DNA of 64,000 bases from NCBI RefSeq assembly GCF_000615445.1, contig NZ_BALY01000004.1, positions 1 to 64,000 on the forward strand, read 5' to 3'. Origin of the DNA: Lactobacillus hamsteri DSM 5661 = JCM 6256. GTDB taxonomy: Bacteria; Bacillota; Bacilli; Lactobacillales; Lactobacillaceae. Below, piece after piece: positions 8,761 through 19,716 of the stretch; the first letter of the stretch is position 1, and each line of letters opens with the position of its first letter. The translations under genes and the position numbers were made by a program. Below the pieces are notes generated by a model, which was given only the letters and a program-made list of their open reading frames with translations, had not been told where the DNA came from and did no database searches.

Positions 8761-10383
8761 TCAATTAATTTTACTTTTACTTTTGAGTAATTCAGCACGT
8801 TGTGCTAAGTTAGCGTACAAGTATTGATCGCTCACTGAAATACCTTCAAGTTCACGTCCAGTTGAAAATGTGTATGACTTCTTCAACTCACCAGTACGAC
8901 CTACCTTAACAATTAAATCATTAAAACCAAGATAGAAATTCTTGTGCTTAGTATCATAAGTAAAACCTTGAATTGGTGAATCATTATCTACAAAAGTACC
9001 TTTTGTAGCCCCAACTAAACTTGTATTCCAGTTATCACCAGTACGAGTCAATGACCAATATTCATAACGGTCATTAATCTTATCATAATAAAGACCATAC
9101 ATTTGATGATCACTAGTAATTACCGCATTCTTAAAGTAACGTGGTGAATTTTCATCGCCATTCCAGCATTTAACGGTCCAAATCTTATTAATGAGCATAT
9201 CACTCTTACGAATTTGAATTAATTCTTCTGAATCGTTACTATCTTTTTCAGTATTATCGTTAACTAAAACATATACATATTTTTTAGTTGAGCCCATTGC
9301 CTGACCATGACCAATTGGAATGTATGGACTTACTTTAATGTTTTTAACGTAAGAATTAAACTTAGATTGGCTCATAGTAAGTAATTTTTGTGCGTTATAT
9401 GGATTAGTCAACTTATCCAAATTATAACCAACAATGTGACCTTGAATCAAATTGGTATGACTGAGCAAACTTGTATATGCCCAACCATTTGAAACAGTCA
9501 AACCTTCTGGAATATGACCAACACGGTTAATATTACCATCATTGTTTGTATCAGTCTTTACGCTAAGCAAAACAGGTTGGAAAAGACGAGTACTTAAAGT
9601 CATATCACCACTAGTCCAAGAGTGAGTCTTCTTTTCAGGAGTAAATTCTTTAGGATTAATGTAATTAAGTGAAGAACCATAGTGACTATTTGGACTCTTA
9701 AGTTTATTAGTTCCTTCTTTTGGCGTTACAGCATCAGCATCACCAATACCTTCAGAAGTAGACTTTCTTACAGTTACCTTAGTAGAAGCTTTGGCTTTAC
9801 CATAAGTATATTTAATTGTATAAGTCTTAGGATCAGTACAGTTTACACTATCTCTTGAAACTTTAACTTCATTATTATCAACAACGGTTCCTGTATCATC
9901 AGTTGCATAACTAATAGCATTTCTTGTATCAAAAAGCGCATTTTCATTATTTACAAGAGAAACAGTCTTAGGAACTGCAATATCATTTCTTGAGAAATAA
10001 TTTTCATTGACCCAACCAACACGACGACCATCAACATAAATCAACCAATAAGTATACTTCTTAGTTTTAATACTTTGATTTGATTGAATATGGTTATAAC
10101 GGAAATTAATACCATCAGCAACCTTAGTATAAACTTTCCCGCCACTAACTGTTTTCCATACCTTGTAATTTTTGCTTCCGGCTACTTTTGTCATTAAATC
10201 ATAACTAGTAGTTACTTGTGCTGGAGTAGACTTTTTCTCAGTTACATTAGTATCCTTACTAATAGTTGTCTTATCACTGTCTTTATCTGAATCTTTAGCA
10301 GAAACAGAGTTTGAATATCCTGCTAACAATCCAAAACTGAGTGTTACAGCTGAAGTGACTGTCAATAATTTTTTATAATTCAA
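8761..10383 (-). CDS. Secreted GW-module, Ig-like and propeller-like protein, paralogue 3
   Basis: 540 aa starting at TTG (10383), about eight bases after a GGGGGA ribosome site. Signal peptide residues 1-29 end SVSA. A charged Asp/Ser/Lys spacer (30-57) is absent from the other two paralogues. The GW module (about 60-137, VDGRRVGWVNENYF) and the Ig-like segment (about 140-215) follow. The C-terminal domain has GHGQAMGSTKKYVYVLVND, SEELIQIRKSDMLINKIWT and RELEGISV. The spacer suggests it projects further from the wall. An unusual feature is a DTNNDGNINR calcium-loop-like segment in the C-terminal domain. It lies back to back with clpP. Confidence 0.82.
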   Translation of the reverse strand: MNYKKLLTVTSAVTLSFGLLAGYSNSVSAKDSDKDSDKTTISKDTNVTEKKSTPAQVTTSYDLMTKVAGSKNYKVWKTVSGGKVYTKVADGINFRYNHIQSNQSIKTKKYTYWLIYVDGRRVGWVNENYFSRNDIAVPKTVSLVNNENALFDTRNAISYATDDTGTVVDNNEVKVSRDSVNCTDPKTYTIKYTYGKAKASTKVTVRKSTSEGIGDADAVTPKEGTNKLKSPNSHYGSSLNYINPKEFTPEKKTHSWTSGDMTLSTRLFQPVLLSVKTDTNNDGNINRVGHIPEGLTVSNGWAYTSLLSHTNLIQGHIVGYNLDKLTNPYNAQKLLTMSQSKFNSYVKNIKVSPYIPIGHGQAMGSTKKYVYVLVNDNTEKDSNDSEELIQIRKSDMLINKIWTVKCWNGDENSPRYFKNAVITSDHQMYGLYYDKINDRYEYWSLTRTGDNWNTSLVGATKGTFVDNDSPIQGFTYDTKHKNFYLGFNDLIVKVGRTGELKKSYTFSTGRELEGISVSDQYLYANLAQRAELLKSKSKIN

Positions 10384-10411
10384 ATTATATCCCCCATAAA
10401 TACAATAAATT

Positions 10412-10441
10412 ACTACTTTTATATTGTAATATAAAAGTAGT
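10412..10441. promoter_or_regulatory. 30-base near-perfect palindrome in the GW3-clpP divergent region
   Basis: The 14 bases 10412-10425 (ACTACTTTTATATT) are exactly complementary to 10428-10441, with two bases between. It lies 29-58 bases before the TTG of GW paralogue 3 and 33 bases before the clpP -35 box. There is no T-run appropriate for a terminator. An operator or an mRNA leader hairpin are the options. Confidence 0.5.
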
Positions 10442-10473
10442 GTAACAAAAAATACAAAATTAATACACTTTGT

Positions 10474-10502
10474 TTGACATGAACAAAAGTAAGTGATTTA
10501 AT
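10474..10502 (+). promoter_or_regulatory. Sigma-A promoter of clpP
   Basis: A perfect -35 TTGACA at 10474-10479 is followed by a 17-base spacer and TTTAAT at 10497-10502. The CIRCE operator begins at the end of the -10, so HrcA binding would cover the start site. Confidence 0.8.
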
Positions 10503-10528
10503 TAGCACTGTACTTATAAGAGTGCTAA
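10502..10528. promoter_or_regulatory. CIRCE operator (HrcA) of clpP
   Basis: TTAGCACTG, nine bases, GAGTGCTAA: the CIRCE inverted repeat with a single mismatch in the left arm. It points to HrcA repression of clpP, instead of or as well as CtsR. The CIRCE at 62274 before clpE is its partner. Confidence 0.9.
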
Positions 10529-10553
10529 TTAAATATTTATAGGAGGCAAATAC

Positions 10554-11138
10554 ATGCTTGTACCTACAGTTATTGAACAAACAGCACGTGGTGAACGCGC
10601 TTATGACATTTACTCACGTTTATTAAAAGACAGAATCATTATGCTTAGTGGCGAAATCAATGACCAAATGGCCAACTCAATTATCGCCCAATTATTATTC
10701 CTTGATGCACAAGACAACACCAAGGACATTTCTCTTTATATTAACTCACCAGGTGGCGTTATTACTTCTGGTCTTGCAATTATGGATACTATGAACTTTA
10801 TTAAATCAGATGTATCTACTATTGCAATTGGTATGGCTGCTTCAATGGCCTCAATTCTTTTGACTAGCGGTACTAAGGGTAAGCGTTTCGCACTTCCTAA
10901 CTCAACTGTATTAATTCACCAACCTTTAGGTGGTGCTCAAGGTCAACAAACCGACATTCAAATTGCAGCTAACGAAATCTTAAAGAGCCGCAAGAAGATC
11001 AACGAAATTTTGCACGAAACTACTGGTCAACCTTTGGAAAAGATTCAAAAGGATACCGAACGTGACAATTACTTAACTGCTGAAGAAGCTAAAGAATATG
11101 GTTTGATCGACGAAATTATGGTCAACAAGAAAAAGTAA
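10554..11138 (+). CDS. clpP: ATP-dependent Clp protease proteolytic subunit ClpP
   Basis: 194 aa, full family length. The serine-protease triad is visible: Ser97 in GMAASMAS, His122 in [10 protein letters not shown], and the aspartate of ERDNYL near 170. The oligomer-handle region [16 protein letters not shown] precedes it. ClpP forms the tetradecameric chamber used by ClpX, ClpC and ClpE ATPases. AGGAGG sits eight bases before the ATG. It is monocistronic, with a CIRCE-controlled promoter and its own terminator. Partners in this window are clpE and the adaptors MecA and SpxH. Confidence 0.97.
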   Translation: MLVPTVIEQTARGERAYDIYSRLLKDRIIMLSGEINDQMANSIIAQLLFLDAQDNTKDISLYINSPGGVITSGLAIMDTMNFIKSDVSTIAIGMAASMASILLTSGTKGKRFALPNSTVLIHQPLGGAQGQQTDIQIAANEILKSRKKINEILHETTGQPLEKIQKDTERDNYLTAEEAKEYGLIDEIMVNKKK

Positions 11139-11171
11139 TAATTAATCAATAAGCATAAAAGATATACATAT

Positions 11172-11209
11172 AAAAAGGTTTTACTACAAAAAGTAGTAAA
11201 ACCTTTTTT
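11172..11209. terminator. Bidirectional terminator clpP/whiA
   Basis: A long stem, AAAAAGGTTTTACTAC against its complement, with a five-A loop at 11188-11192. The T-run reaches the whiA stop codon at 11209, so it serves both convergent genes. Confidence 0.88.
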
Positions 11210-12144
11210 CATTCTCTCAAATTATTTGCTATTTCACGTATTTTTTTTAAGCGGTGATTAACTCCCGATTTAGAAATGGGACCATCAGGAATTTGAGCAG
11301 CCAATTCCTTTAGGGAAAGTTCCGGATGTTGCAAACGAAAACGTGCTAAGCTTTGCAATTTTTCGGGTAAAGTATCCAAACCTTTTTCTTCCTCAATCAA
11401 TTGAATGTCTTCAACTTGCTTGGCCGCTGCAGAAGCTGTCTTTTTCATGTTAGCCGTATCACAATTAACTAAACGATTTACGGAATTACGCATATCCCGC
11501 ATAATACGCAAATCTTCAAATGAAAGCATCGCATTTAAAGCACCCACAATATGTAAAAAGTCGCCAATTTTTGCTGCTTCTTTCAAATAGGCAATATAGC
11601 CACTCCGACGTTTAGTTACCCTCGCATTTAAATAAAAATATTTATTCATTAAATCTCGCAAATCTTCATTATGATCTTCATAAGTTGAATAAATTTCTAA
11701 ATGATATCGACTTGTTTCAGGATTATTTACACTTCCACCAGCCAAAAAGGCACCACGTAAATATGACATAGCCCCTTCTCGTGAGTCCATAATTTTTTTA
11801 GGAATTCGGGTAATTAAACCTTTTTCTGGATCCCAAATTTGAAGATTTTCCATTATTTCTTGCACTTTTTGCTGAAGACGTACTAAATATTGATTATTCT
11901 TTTTTAGCTTCATTTTACGAGAAACAATTAATAATGGTTCAACACCAAAAGCTACCTTAATTAACTTAAAAACTCTTCTTGCAATTGCTGGATTTTCCGT
12001 TGTAATATCCAAACTAAATTGATGATCGTGCAAATTTAAAACACCGTTCATACGCAAAAAAGCAGCTAACTCTGCTTTTGCATGTTCTGGGTGCACAGGA
12101 AGCGAAGTTAACTCCTTTTTAACATCACTAGCATAACTAGCCAT
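11209..12144 (-). CDS. whiA: WhiA, DNA-binding protein (sporulation regulator homologue)
   Basis: 311 aa from the ATG at 12144 ([14 protein letters not shown]), which overlaps the yvcK stop by eight bases; the longer ORF start lacks homology. The N-terminal two thirds is a degenerate LAGLIDADG homing-endonuclease fold ([16 protein letters not shown] near 130). The C-terminal helix-turn-helix reads [20 protein letters not shown]. In Firmicutes it affects cell division and chromosome segregation. The rapZ-yvcK-whiA order is the conserved Firmicutes operon. Confidence 0.95.
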   Translation of the reverse strand: MASYASDVKKELTSLPVHPEHAKAELAAFLRMNGVLNLHDHQFSLDITTENPAIARRVFKLIKVAFGVEPLLIVSRKMKLKKNNQYLVRLQQKVQEIMENLQIWDPEKGLITRIPKKIMDSREGAMSYLRGAFLAGGSVNNPETSRYHLEIYSTYEDHNEDLRDLMNKYFYLNARVTKRRSGYIAYLKEAAKIGDFLHIVGALNAMLSFEDLRIMRDMRNSVNRLVNCDTANMKKTASAAAKQVEDIQLIEEEKGLDTLPEKLQSLARFRLQHPELSLKELAAQIPDGPISKSGVNHRLKKIREIANNLRE

Positions 12145-13159
12145 TATCTTCATCCATTCTCTTACGTGACATTGCTTCAAAAGCTAGATTGATAATTTCT
12201 TCACCAACTTTTTCACCATCATGAAATACTAAACCGTGGCGTTGATCAATAAAATCATCCGTAATTACGCGGCAGTCTTGTTCACGTAAACCTTTAAAAT
12301 CATTACGCACTGGCTCTAAATACTCATCATAGTCTTCAGGATGGAATTTATCCATATCGATTTTAGCGCCATTAACAAGTGCAGTATTAATATAATGGCC
12401 ACCTAAATGATCATTAATCACACGAACATGATCCGCATCACTAAAGTGATCAGTTTCCCCACGTTGAGTCATAATATTGCAGATATAAATTACTTCGGCC
12501 TTAGTTTCACGAACGGCTTCACCTAAATTAGAAATCATTAGGTTAGGTAAAATTGAGGTGAACAAGCTTCCTGGCCCAAGAACTACGGCATCAGCTTGCA
12601 TAATTGCAGCTAAAACAGGCAAAACAGCTTTAGGAGTTTCATCATCATCTGTATCAGTTACCCAAACACGTTTTATACGCTTATCTTTAGAAGTAATTTC
12701 CGTTTCACCAGATTCAGTCGTACCATCAACAAATTCAGCGTTTAAAGTCAGCGGCTCATTAGATGCTGGGAAAACATGTCCGTCAACATTCATCATCTTA
12801 GAAAGTGATTGAACTGCATCAAAAATATTGCCGTGCATTTCATTCAAAGCTGCAATAATCAGATTACCAATAGCATGTCCCGAGAAAAATGAATCTGAAG
12901 AATCAAAACGATATTGGAAAATATTTTTTTCTTCCTGAGGAATATCGCTTAATGAAACTAATACATTTCTAATATCACCAGGGGGAACAACATTAATAAA
13001 GTTTCTAATTGAACCTGATGAACCACCATCATCGGAAACAGTAACTATAGCAGTAATTTCAGCATTTTGATCCTTAAGAGCATTAAGTACAACGGGAAGC
13101 CCAGTTCCGCCACCAATAACTACAACGCGGGGTCGTCTGCCCTTAATAACACGAACCAT
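12137..13159 (-). CDS. yvcK: YvcK/CofD-like protein (gluconeogenesis factor)
   Basis: 340 aa from the ATG at 13159, preceded by GGAG at eight bases; a GTG at 13189 gives a longer but less likely form. The nucleotide-binding start [18 protein letters not shown] and [12 protein letters not shown] are CofD/YvcK signatures, and the C-terminal [12 protein letters not shown] is also conserved. YvcK binds UDP-sugars, localises like MreB and is needed for growth on gluconeogenic carbon and for normal cell shape in Bacillus. It is the middle gene of rapZ-yvcK-whiA. Confidence 0.94.
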   Translation of the reverse strand: MVRVIKGRRPRVVVIGGGTGLPVVLNALKDQNAEITAIVTVSDDGGSSGSIRNFINVVPPGDIRNVLVSLSDIPQEEKNIFQYRFDSSDSFFSGHAIGNLIIAALNEMHGNIFDAVQSLSKMMNVDGHVFPASNEPLTLNAEFVDGTTESGETEITSKDKRIKRVWVTDTDDDETPKAVLPVLAAIMQADAVVLGPGSLFTSILPNLMISNLGEAVRETKAEVIYICNIMTQRGETDHFSDADHVRVINDHLGGHYINTALVNGAKIDMDKFHPEDYDEYLEPVRNDFKGLREQDCRVITDDFIDQRHGLVFHDGEKVGEEIINLAFEAMSRKRMDEDNG

Positions 13160-13189
13160 TTTAGTTTCTCCATACGTCACACTCAACAC

Positions 13190-14068
13190 CTACTTTCTAA
13201 TATAACGACTAACTTCACGATGAGTAATATCAACGGGATATTTTTTAGCTAAATCTCTTGCAAGTTGTTGTGCAATAGAAACACTTCTATGTTGTCCCCC
13301 AGTACAACCGATCGCAATTGTAAGTTTCTCTTTACCTTCTTTTACATAGCCGGGAATTGCCGTTTCAAGCAAATCAAGCAACTTTTTATAAAAGACTTGT
13401 GTTTCTTCTTTATTCATTACATAGTCAAATACCCTTTTATCTAAACCAGTAAAAGGTCTTAATTCAGGAATATAAAAAGGATTTGGCAAAAAACGTACAT
13501 CCATTACAATATCGGCATCAATTGGCATACCATATTTAAATCCAAATGACATTACTTCAATTGAAAATTGTTGATGCTTTCGTTCACTAAATGTGTCTAA
13601 TAATTTTTGTTTTAATTCCTTAGCAGATAATTTTGAGGTATCAATAATATAATTAGCACGATTCTTGATAGGTGTAAGAATACGTCTTTCTTCCTGAATC
13701 CCATCAAGAAGGCGACCACTGGTTGCTAAAGGTGGTAAACGGCGTGTTTCTTTATAACGAGCTACCAAAGTATCATCTGAAGAATCCAAGTAAACAATTG
13801 TTGCTTGACCTTTACCACTATCTTCAAGTGAATTTACTTCATCAAGTAGATCTGTATAGAAAGTTTTTACTCTTAAATCAATAACAACAGCCACTTTTTT
13901 AAAGTCATTAGAATTTATCATTAAATCCCAAAAACTACCTAACAAAGTTGGTGGCAAATTATCAACAACAAAATAACCCATATCTTCTAAAGCATGTGCA
14001 GCAACTGTTTTTCCTGCGCCACTCATTCCAGTTACAATCAATAACTGTTTTTTTTCTTCATCAGCCAT
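13190..14068 (-). CDS. rapZ: RapZ, RNase adaptor / nucleotide-binding P-loop protein
   Basis: 292 aa from the ATG at 14068, nine bases after AGGAGG. The Walker A motif GMSGAGKTVAAHALED is at about residues 15-30, and FVVDNLPP follows. The C-terminal half has IAIGCTGGQHRSVSIAQQL, the conserved metabolite-binding GCTGG-H-S motif. In E. coli RapZ senses glucosamine-6-phosphate through small RNAs; in Firmicutes the role is poorly defined. It is the promoter-proximal gene of the operon. Confidence 0.94.
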   Translation of the reverse strand: MADEEKKQLLIVTGMSGAGKTVAAHALEDMGYFVVDNLPPTLLGSFWDLMINSNDFKKVAVVIDLRVKTFYTDLLDEVNSLEDSGKGQATIVYLDSSDDTLVARYKETRRLPPLATSGRLLDGIQEERRILTPIKNRANYIIDTSKLSAKELKQKLLDTFSERKHQQFSIEVMSFGFKYGMPIDADIVMDVRFLPNPFYIPELRPFTGLDKRVFDYVMNKEETQVFYKKLLDLLETAIPGYVKEGKEKLTIAIGCTGGQHRSVSIAQQLARDLAKKYPVDITHREVSRYIRK

Positions 14069-14124
14069 AAAGTCAGACCTCCTGATCCAATTATAGCATA
14101 CCGGGTGTTTCTTTTTTATTTTAC

Positions 14125-14149
14125 GCAAAAAAAAGAGCCCTGAGGCTCT
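14125..14149 (-). terminator. Terminator of the DUF308 gene
   Basis: AGAGCC at 14134-14139 pairs with GGCTCT at 14144-14149 around CTGA. On the minus strand the stem is followed by eight T residues. It isolates the membrane-protein gene from rapZ. Confidence 0.88.
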
Positions 14150-14157
14150 AATTTATC

Positions 14158-14700
14158 TTACCGGTGCATCCAAGCAACTACAATTTGGTTAATTCCAAAT
14201 ACTAATAACCAAAATGCAACTAACCAAATTAAACTTAATGCCGCAATAACTGGATTAAGAATTAAGAAAATTGCAATAATTAAACTCAAGATATTCATAA
14301 TCAAACTAAAAATGAAGTATCCATTAGCAAAATCCTTTAAGTGCCATGAGAATACAATGCCGACTACAGAGTCAACAAAGAACCAAATAGCAAATAAGTA
14401 AGCAATTGTTAAACCGCCGATATCATATGAACATAAGAACAAAATACCAACGATGATATCCAAAATACCAGAAACCAAAGTTACCCAGCTACGAGCAAAG
14501 AAATTACGAAAACGTGAGTAACCTGCAAGCCATACAAGACCTTGCAAAATTGAAACAATACCGAACACTAAGACAAAGGCATGCAAACCTTTTTCTGGGT
14601 GACGAATTAATAAGAATGAGGCAACTACCATTAAAATTCCGGCAATAAATGCGCCCCAGTCAAAGCCACGACTATTTCGTGAAGTAGAAAAATTATCCAT
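14158..14700 (-). CDS. HdeD-like (DUF308) membrane protein
   Basis: 180 aa with six membrane helices in three repeating pairs, short loops and an N-terminal cytosolic tail of about 15 residues (FSTSRNSRGFDW). GILMVVASFLLIRHPEKGLHAF near the first helix and similar LVSGILDIIVGILFL are typical DUF308 repeats. The E. coli relative HdeD helps acid resistance at high density; in lactobacilli the role is unproved but an envelope or acid-stress role is plausible. GGAGGAATAATA precedes the ATG. It is a single-gene unit. Confidence 0.85.
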   Translation of the reverse strand: MDNFSTSRNSRGFDWGAFIAGILMVVASFLLIRHPEKGLHAFVLVFGIVSILQGLVWLAGYSRFRNFFARSWVTLVSGILDIIVGILFLCSYDIGGLTIAYLFAIWFFVDSVVGIVFSWHLKDFANGYFIFSLIMNILSLIIAIFLILNPVIAALSLIWLVAFWLLVFGINQIVVAWMHR

Positions 14701-14767
14701 TATTATTCCTCCTTGAAGAACTTTTTATACTTATTCAAGGATAACAAAACATGTCGATAATTAAAAA

Positions 14768-17611
14768 TTATTTATTTTCAGCTTCTTCAGTTAACTTCTT
14801 ATCACGATCTAATACAGGCTTTAAATATTTACCTGTATAACTTTCTTTCACTTTAACAATTTCTTCAGGAGTTCCAGTTGCAACAATATTTCCGCCACCT
14901 TCTCCTCCTTCAGGTCCTAAGTCAATGATCCAATCAGCACACTTAATAACGTCAAGATTATGTTCAATAATCAAAACAGTATTTCCTTCATCAACCAAGC
15001 GTTCTAAAACATTCATTAAGCGTTTAATATCATCTGTATGCAGACCTGTCGTTGGTTCATCCAAAATATAGAAGTTTTTACCAGTTGATAATTTTTGAAG
15101 TTCGGCAGCCAACTTCATTCTTTGAGCTTCACCACCGGATAAAGTTGTAGCTGACTGCCCTAGTTTTACATAGCCTAAACCAACATCAACAATAGTTTGC
15201 AGCTTGCGCTCAATTTTTGGAATGTTCTTAAAGAACTTTGTAGCTTCATTAATTGTCATATTCAAAACTTGGGCAATATTCTTTTCACGATAAGTTACCT
15301 CCAAGGTTTCAGAATTATAACGTGCACCATGACAAACTTCACAAGGAACATATACATCAGGCAAAAAGTTCATTTCGATCTTTACAATTCCATCACCGTG
15401 ACAAGCCTCGCAACGTCCACCTTTAACGTTAAATGAAAATCTTGCTTTAGTATACCCACGCATCTTTGCTTCATTAGTTTGCGCAAATAAAGTACGAATA
15501 TCATCAAAAACGCCCGTATAAGTAGCTGGATTACTACGTGGAGTACGACCAATTGGGCTTTGATCAATATTAATTAATTTTTCAATATTTTTATAGCCAG
15601 TGATACTCTTGTATTTTCCTGGTTTTGCAGAATTATTGTTTAATTTTTGTGCCAAAGCACGTTTTAAAATTGTATTAACCAACGTAGATTTCCCTGATCC
15701 AGAAACTCCAGTAACCAAATTAAGTTTTCCTAATGGAAAATCAACATTGATATTCTTTAAATTATTTTCTGCCGCACCTTTAACAGTTACTTTCTTACCA
15801 TTACCTTTTCTACGTTTCAACGGAACAGGAACAAATTTCTTTCCCGTTAAATATTGACCAGTTAATGAATCAGGATTTTTTTCTACTTCTTCAGGCGTAC
15901 CGGCAGCCATAACTTTACCACCATAACTCCCGGCTCCCGGACCCATATCAACTAAATAATCTGCCTGACGCATTGTCTCGTCGTCATGTTCAACAACAAT
16001 CAATGAATTGCCTAAATCACGCATTCTCTTAAGTGAAGCAATTAAACGGTCATTGTCACGTTGATGTAATCCAATGGATGGTTCATCTAATACATACATA
16101 ACACCTGACAAATTAGAACCGATTTGCGTAGCTAAGCGAATACGCTGAGCTTCTCCACCAGATAAAGTATTGGCTGAACGTGACAAAGTCAAATAATCAA
16201 GACCAACACTATCAAGAAATGATAAACGATCTCTAACTTCTTTTAAAATTGGTTTAGCGATAGTTGTCTTCTGCTCGCCAAATTTTAATCCCTTAAAGAA
16301 GGATAAAGCCTTATTAATTGACAGATCTGAAGCCTCTGCAATATCCAGATCTCCAACTTTAACTGCCAACGCCTTTTCATTTAATCGCTTGCCATGACAA
16401 GTAGTACAAGTAAGCTCTGTCATATACTTGCCCATCGCGTCCCTCATAAACTTAGACATTGGATGGTGATAACGACGATCGATATTATTAATAATACCTT
16501 CAAAAGCTTGCGTTGTGTCATTAACTCCAAAATCACCAGTTAAGTGAAATTTTACTGGTTTATCGGATCCATATAAAATTGTTTGACGTTGTTTTTTAGT
16601 TAATTTATTAAAAGGCTTATCCATTGGAATCTTAAGGGCAGCACAAGCTTGTTCAAGCATGCCAGTATAATATTTAGAAGTCTTCCAAGGAATTAATGCT
16701 CCTTCAGATAAAGTTTTTGATCTATCTGGAATAACTAAATCCTCATCAACAGATAATTTCATCCCTAATCCATCACAGGCAGGACAAGCACCAAAGGGAG
16801 CATTAAATGAAAATAAACGTGGTTCCATCTCACCAACAGTAAAACCACATTTAGGACATGCATAATACTCAGAGAAATTCATCATTTCTCCACCAATAAC
16901 GTCAACATTCATGTAGCCATCAGAAAGACGAAGAGCAGCTTCAATTGAATCAAATAAACGTGAACGAATGCTTGGCTTTACAATTAAACGGTCAACTACA
17001 ATATCAATTGAGTGGCGCTTATTTTTTTCTAATTCAAAATCTTCACCAATTTCGTGCATTTCACCATCGACAATTACACGAACATATCCCGCACGCTGAA
17101 CTCGTTTAAATACTTCTTTATGTTCACCACGCTTTTCACGGATTACAGGAGCTAAAAGTTGAATTTTGCTTCTTTCCGGCAAAGCCATAATCCGATCAGC
17201 CATTTGATCAACACTTTGGCTTTCAATCACCGTACCATCATTAGGACAAATTGGCGTACCAACTCTAGCCCAAAGCAAACGTAAATAATCATTGATTTCT
17301 GTAACCGTTCCTACAGTTGAACGAGGATTATGAGACGTTGTCTTTTGATCAATAGAAATAGCTGGATTTAAACCATCAATTGAATCAACATCAGGTTTAT
17401 CCATTTGACCTAAAAATTGACGCGCATAGCTTGATAGAGATTGAACATATCGTCTTCTACCTTCGGCATACAAAGTATCGAAGGCTAAAGAACTTTTTCC
17501 TGAACCAGACAACCCTGTAATAACTACCAATTTATCTTTAGGAATTGTTAAATTAACATCTTTTAAATTATGTTCGCGGGCCCCACGAATTACAATCTTA
17601 TCATTTACCAT
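14768..17611 (-). CDS. uvrA: Excinuclease ABC subunit UvrA
   Basis: 947 aa, full length. It holds two ABC ATPase halves: Walker [14 protein letters not shown] near 35 and [12 protein letters not shown] near 640. Signature motifs [12 protein letters not shown] and [12 protein letters not shown] and two zinc-finger pairs (CPKCGF and [15 protein letters not shown]) are present. UvrA dimers scan DNA for bulky damage and load UvrB. The ATG lies 11 bases inside the end of uvrB, so the two are translationally coupled. Confidence 0.97.
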   Translation of the reverse strand: MVNDKIVIRGAREHNLKDVNLTIPKDKLVVITGLSGSGKSSLAFDTLYAEGRRRYVQSLSSYARQFLGQMDKPDVDSIDGLNPAISIDQKTTSHNPRSTVGTVTEINDYLRLLWARVGTPICPNDGTVIESQSVDQMADRIMALPERSKIQLLAPVIREKRGEHKEVFKRVQRAGYVRVIVDGEMHEIGEDFELEKNKRHSIDIVVDRLIVKPSIRSRLFDSIEAALRLSDGYMNVDVIGGEMMNFSEYYACPKCGFTVGEMEPRLFSFNAPFGACPACDGLGMKLSVDEDLVIPDRSKTLSEGALIPWKTSKYYTGMLEQACAALKIPMDKPFNKLTKKQRQTILYGSDKPVKFHLTGDFGVNDTTQAFEGIINNIDRRYHHPMSKFMRDAMGKYMTELTCTTCHGKRLNEKALAVKVGDLDIAEASDLSINKALSFFKGLKFGEQKTTIAKPILKEVRDRLSFLDSVGLDYLTLSRSANTLSGGEAQRIRLATQIGSNLSGVMYVLDEPSIGLHQRDNDRLIASLKRMRDLGNSLIVVEHDDETMRQADYLVDMGPGAGSYGGKVMAAGTPEEVEKNPDSLTGQYLTGKKFVPVPLKRRKGNGKKVTVKGAAENNLKNINVDFPLGKLNLVTGVSGSGKSTLVNTILKRALAQKLNNNSAKPGKYKSITGYKNIEKLINIDQSPIGRTPRSNPATYTGVFDDIRTLFAQTNEAKMRGYTKARFSFNVKGGRCEACHGDGIVKIEMNFLPDVYVPCEVCHGARYNSETLEVTYREKNIAQVLNMTINEATKFFKNIPKIERKLQTIVDVGLGYVKLGQSATTLSGGEAQRMKLAAELQKLSTGKNFYILDEPTTGLHTDDIKRLMNVLERLVDEGNTVLIIEHNLDVIKCADWIIDLGPEGGEGGGNIVATGTPEEIVKVKESYTGKYLKPVLDRDKKLTEEAENK

Positions 17612-19649
17612 TGAAATTCTTCCCCTTTATCTTTTTTGGCTTTCTGTTCTCATTTTGCAACTCTAAAATTGCATCACGTAAATTAGCAGCTTCTTCAAAG
17701 TCCAGCTTTTTAGCGGCTTCTTGCATCTGCTGACGTAGAGTTTGGATCATTGCTTGCTTTTGCTTAGCAGTCAATTCATCAAAGTTCAAATCTGCAAAAC
17801 TGTCAGATTTTTCTTCGTCCTTACCACCATTCTTAGTAGCAGAAATCACATCACGAATTGGTTTAATAATTGTTTTAGGCGTAATTCCATGCTCTTTATT
17901 GAATTCCATTTGAATCTTACGTCTACGATTAGTTGCATCAATCGCTGCACGCATGGAGTCAGCAATCGTATCAGCATACATAATTACTTCCCCATTGGCA
18001 TTACGAGCCGCACGTCCCATTGTCTGAACAAGTGGACGATAAGCACGAAGAAATCCTTCCTTATCAGCATCAAGAATCGCAACTAAAGAAACTTCTGGAA
18101 CATCGATTCCTTCACGAAGCAAGTTGATTCCGATTAAAACATCAAATTTTCCAAGACGAAGATCACGTAAAATTTGCATTCTTTCAAGTGTTTTAATATC
18201 TGAATGCAAATAGCGGACTTTAATGCCCAAATCCTTAAGATAATCCGTTAAATCTTCTGCCATTTTCTTAGTCAAGGTCGTGACAAAAACTCGCTCATTA
18301 CGGTCAATTCGCTTATTGATTTCGCCAACTAAATCATCGATCTGTCCTTCAATTGGACGAACTTCAACTTTTGGATCAAGCAATCCCGTAGGACGAATTA
18401 CTTGTTCAACCTTATGATCGGTTCGTTCTAATTCATAATCACCGGGAGTAGCTGAAACATACAAAATTTGATGAACATGTTTTTCAAATTCTGAAAGTTT
18501 CAAAGGACGGTTATCAAGCGCAGATGGCAAACGAAAACCATAGTCAATTAAAGTCTTCTTACGATTACGGTCACCATTGTACATAGCGCGAATTTCCGGC
18601 ATAGTTGCGTGGGATTCATCGATTAAAATCAAGAAATCATCTGGGAAGAAATCTAGCAAAGTATAAGGCGGTTCACCCTCTTTTCTACCTTCCATATGAC
18701 GAGAATAGTTTTCAATACCGTTAGTGTAGCCAACTTCTCCCATCATTTCCATGTCATAGGTAGTTCTTTGCTTGATTCGTTGTGCCTCAAGAAGTTTACC
18801 TTCGCCTTCAAATTTTTTGACTTGTAAATTCATTTCTTTAGAAATTGCCTTGAGTGCTCGCTTCATTTGTTCATCATTAGTCATGAAGTGAGTTGCTGGA
18901 AAGAGTGAAATACTTTCTCTTTCGCCAATAACTTCACCAGTTAATGAATCGATTTCAACAATTCGATCAATTTCATCGCCAAAAAATTCAACACGATAAG
19001 CATGCTTAGAATTGCCAGCTGGAAAAATTTCGACAACATCACCGCGAACCCGGAATCTGCCACGCTGAAAATCAATATCATTACGATCATATTGAATATT
19101 TACTAAGTCTCTAAGCAAAGTATTGCGTTCATACTCATCACCTTCATGAAGCATCAAAACGCTCTTCGCATATTCACGTGGATCACCTAAACCATAAATA
19201 CTTGAAACAGAGGCTACTACAATTACATCATTTCTTTCCATCAAAGCAGACGTAGCAGCGTGACGAAGCTGATCAATTTCATCATTAATTGATGAATCCT
19301 TTTCAATATATGTATCTGATTGAGGCACATAAGCTTCTGGTTGATAGTAATCATAGTAAGATACAAAATATTCAACTGCATTATGTGGGAAAAAGTCTTT
19401 AAATTCGCCGTATAGCTGACCAACTAAAGTTTTATTATGTGAAATAACTAAAGTTGGTTTGTTCAGTTTGGCAATAATATTGGCCATTGTAAAAGTTTTT
19501 CCTGTACCAGTTGCACCTTCTAGGATTTGCTCTTTATAGCCCTTTTTAAAACCTTCAGTTAATTTATCAATTGCCTGTTCTTGATCTCCAGCAGGCTTGT
19601 ATTTTGATACAAGTTCAAACTTGCGATTTTCTTGTCGTCTAATCATCAA
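17601..19649 (-). CDS. uvrB: Excinuclease ABC subunit UvrB
   Basis: 682 aa. It has helicase motif [15 protein letters not shown] near 40, the beta-hairpin [20 protein letters not shown] that clamps DNA, DESH in motif II, and a C-terminal UVR domain ([18 protein letters not shown]) that binds UvrC. GAGGAGT lies eight bases before the chosen ATG; a second ATG directly follows it. It is co-transcribed with uvrA, and a LexA-like box lies upstream at 19717-19730. Confidence 0.97.
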   Translation of the reverse strand: MMIRRQENRKFELVSKYKPAGDQEQAIDKLTEGFKKGYKEQILEGATGTGKTFTMANIIAKLNKPTLVISHNKTLVGQLYGEFKDFFPHNAVEYFVSYYDYYQPEAYVPQSDTYIEKDSSINDEIDQLRHAATSALMERNDVIVVASVSSIYGLGDPREYAKSVLMLHEGDEYERNTLLRDLVNIQYDRNDIDFQRGRFRVRGDVVEIFPAGNSKHAYRVEFFGDEIDRIVEIDSLTGEVIGERESISLFPATHFMTNDEQMKRALKAISKEMNLQVKKFEGEGKLLEAQRIKQRTTYDMEMMGEVGYTNGIENYSRHMEGRKEGEPPYTLLDFFPDDFLILIDESHATMPEIRAMYNGDRNRKKTLIDYGFRLPSALDNRPLKLSEFEKHVHQILYVSATPGDYELERTDHKVEQVIRPTGLLDPKVEVRPIEGQIDDLVGEINKRIDRNERVFVTTLTKKMAEDLTDYLKDLGIKVRYLHSDIKTLERMQILRDLRLGKFDVLIGINLLREGIDVPEVSLVAILDADKEGFLRAYRPLVQTMGRAARNANGEVIMYADTIADSMRAAIDATNRRRKIQMEFNKEHGITPKTIIKPIRDVISATKNGGKDEEKSDSFADLNFDELTAKQKQAMIQTLRQQMQEAAKKLDFEEAANLRDAILELQNENRKPKKIKGKNFNGK

Positions 19650-19663
19650 AAATACTCCTCATG

Positions 19664-19692
19664 AAAAAAGTTGGACTCAGAGTCCAACTTTT
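19664..19692 (-). terminator. Terminator of the phosphoglucomutase gene, at the 5' end of the uvrB leader
   Basis: AAAAGTTGGACT at 19666-19677 pairs with 19681-19692 around a three-base loop, with a six-base T-run for leftward transcription. It ends only 15 bases before the uvrB ATG. The best -10 for uvrB is just upstream at 19700-19705, so the hairpin would be the first thing transcribed in the uvrB message. Confidence 0.75.
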
Positions 19693-19716
19693 ATTGATGA
19701 TTATATTTTACTACTT

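Noticed and set aside
14101-14130. TTTTTTTTGCGTAAAA between rapZ and the DUF308 gene as another copy of the comFA/recA motif
   Set aside because: It lacks the ATTTA part, is the T-run of a terminator, and there is no competence gene downstream.
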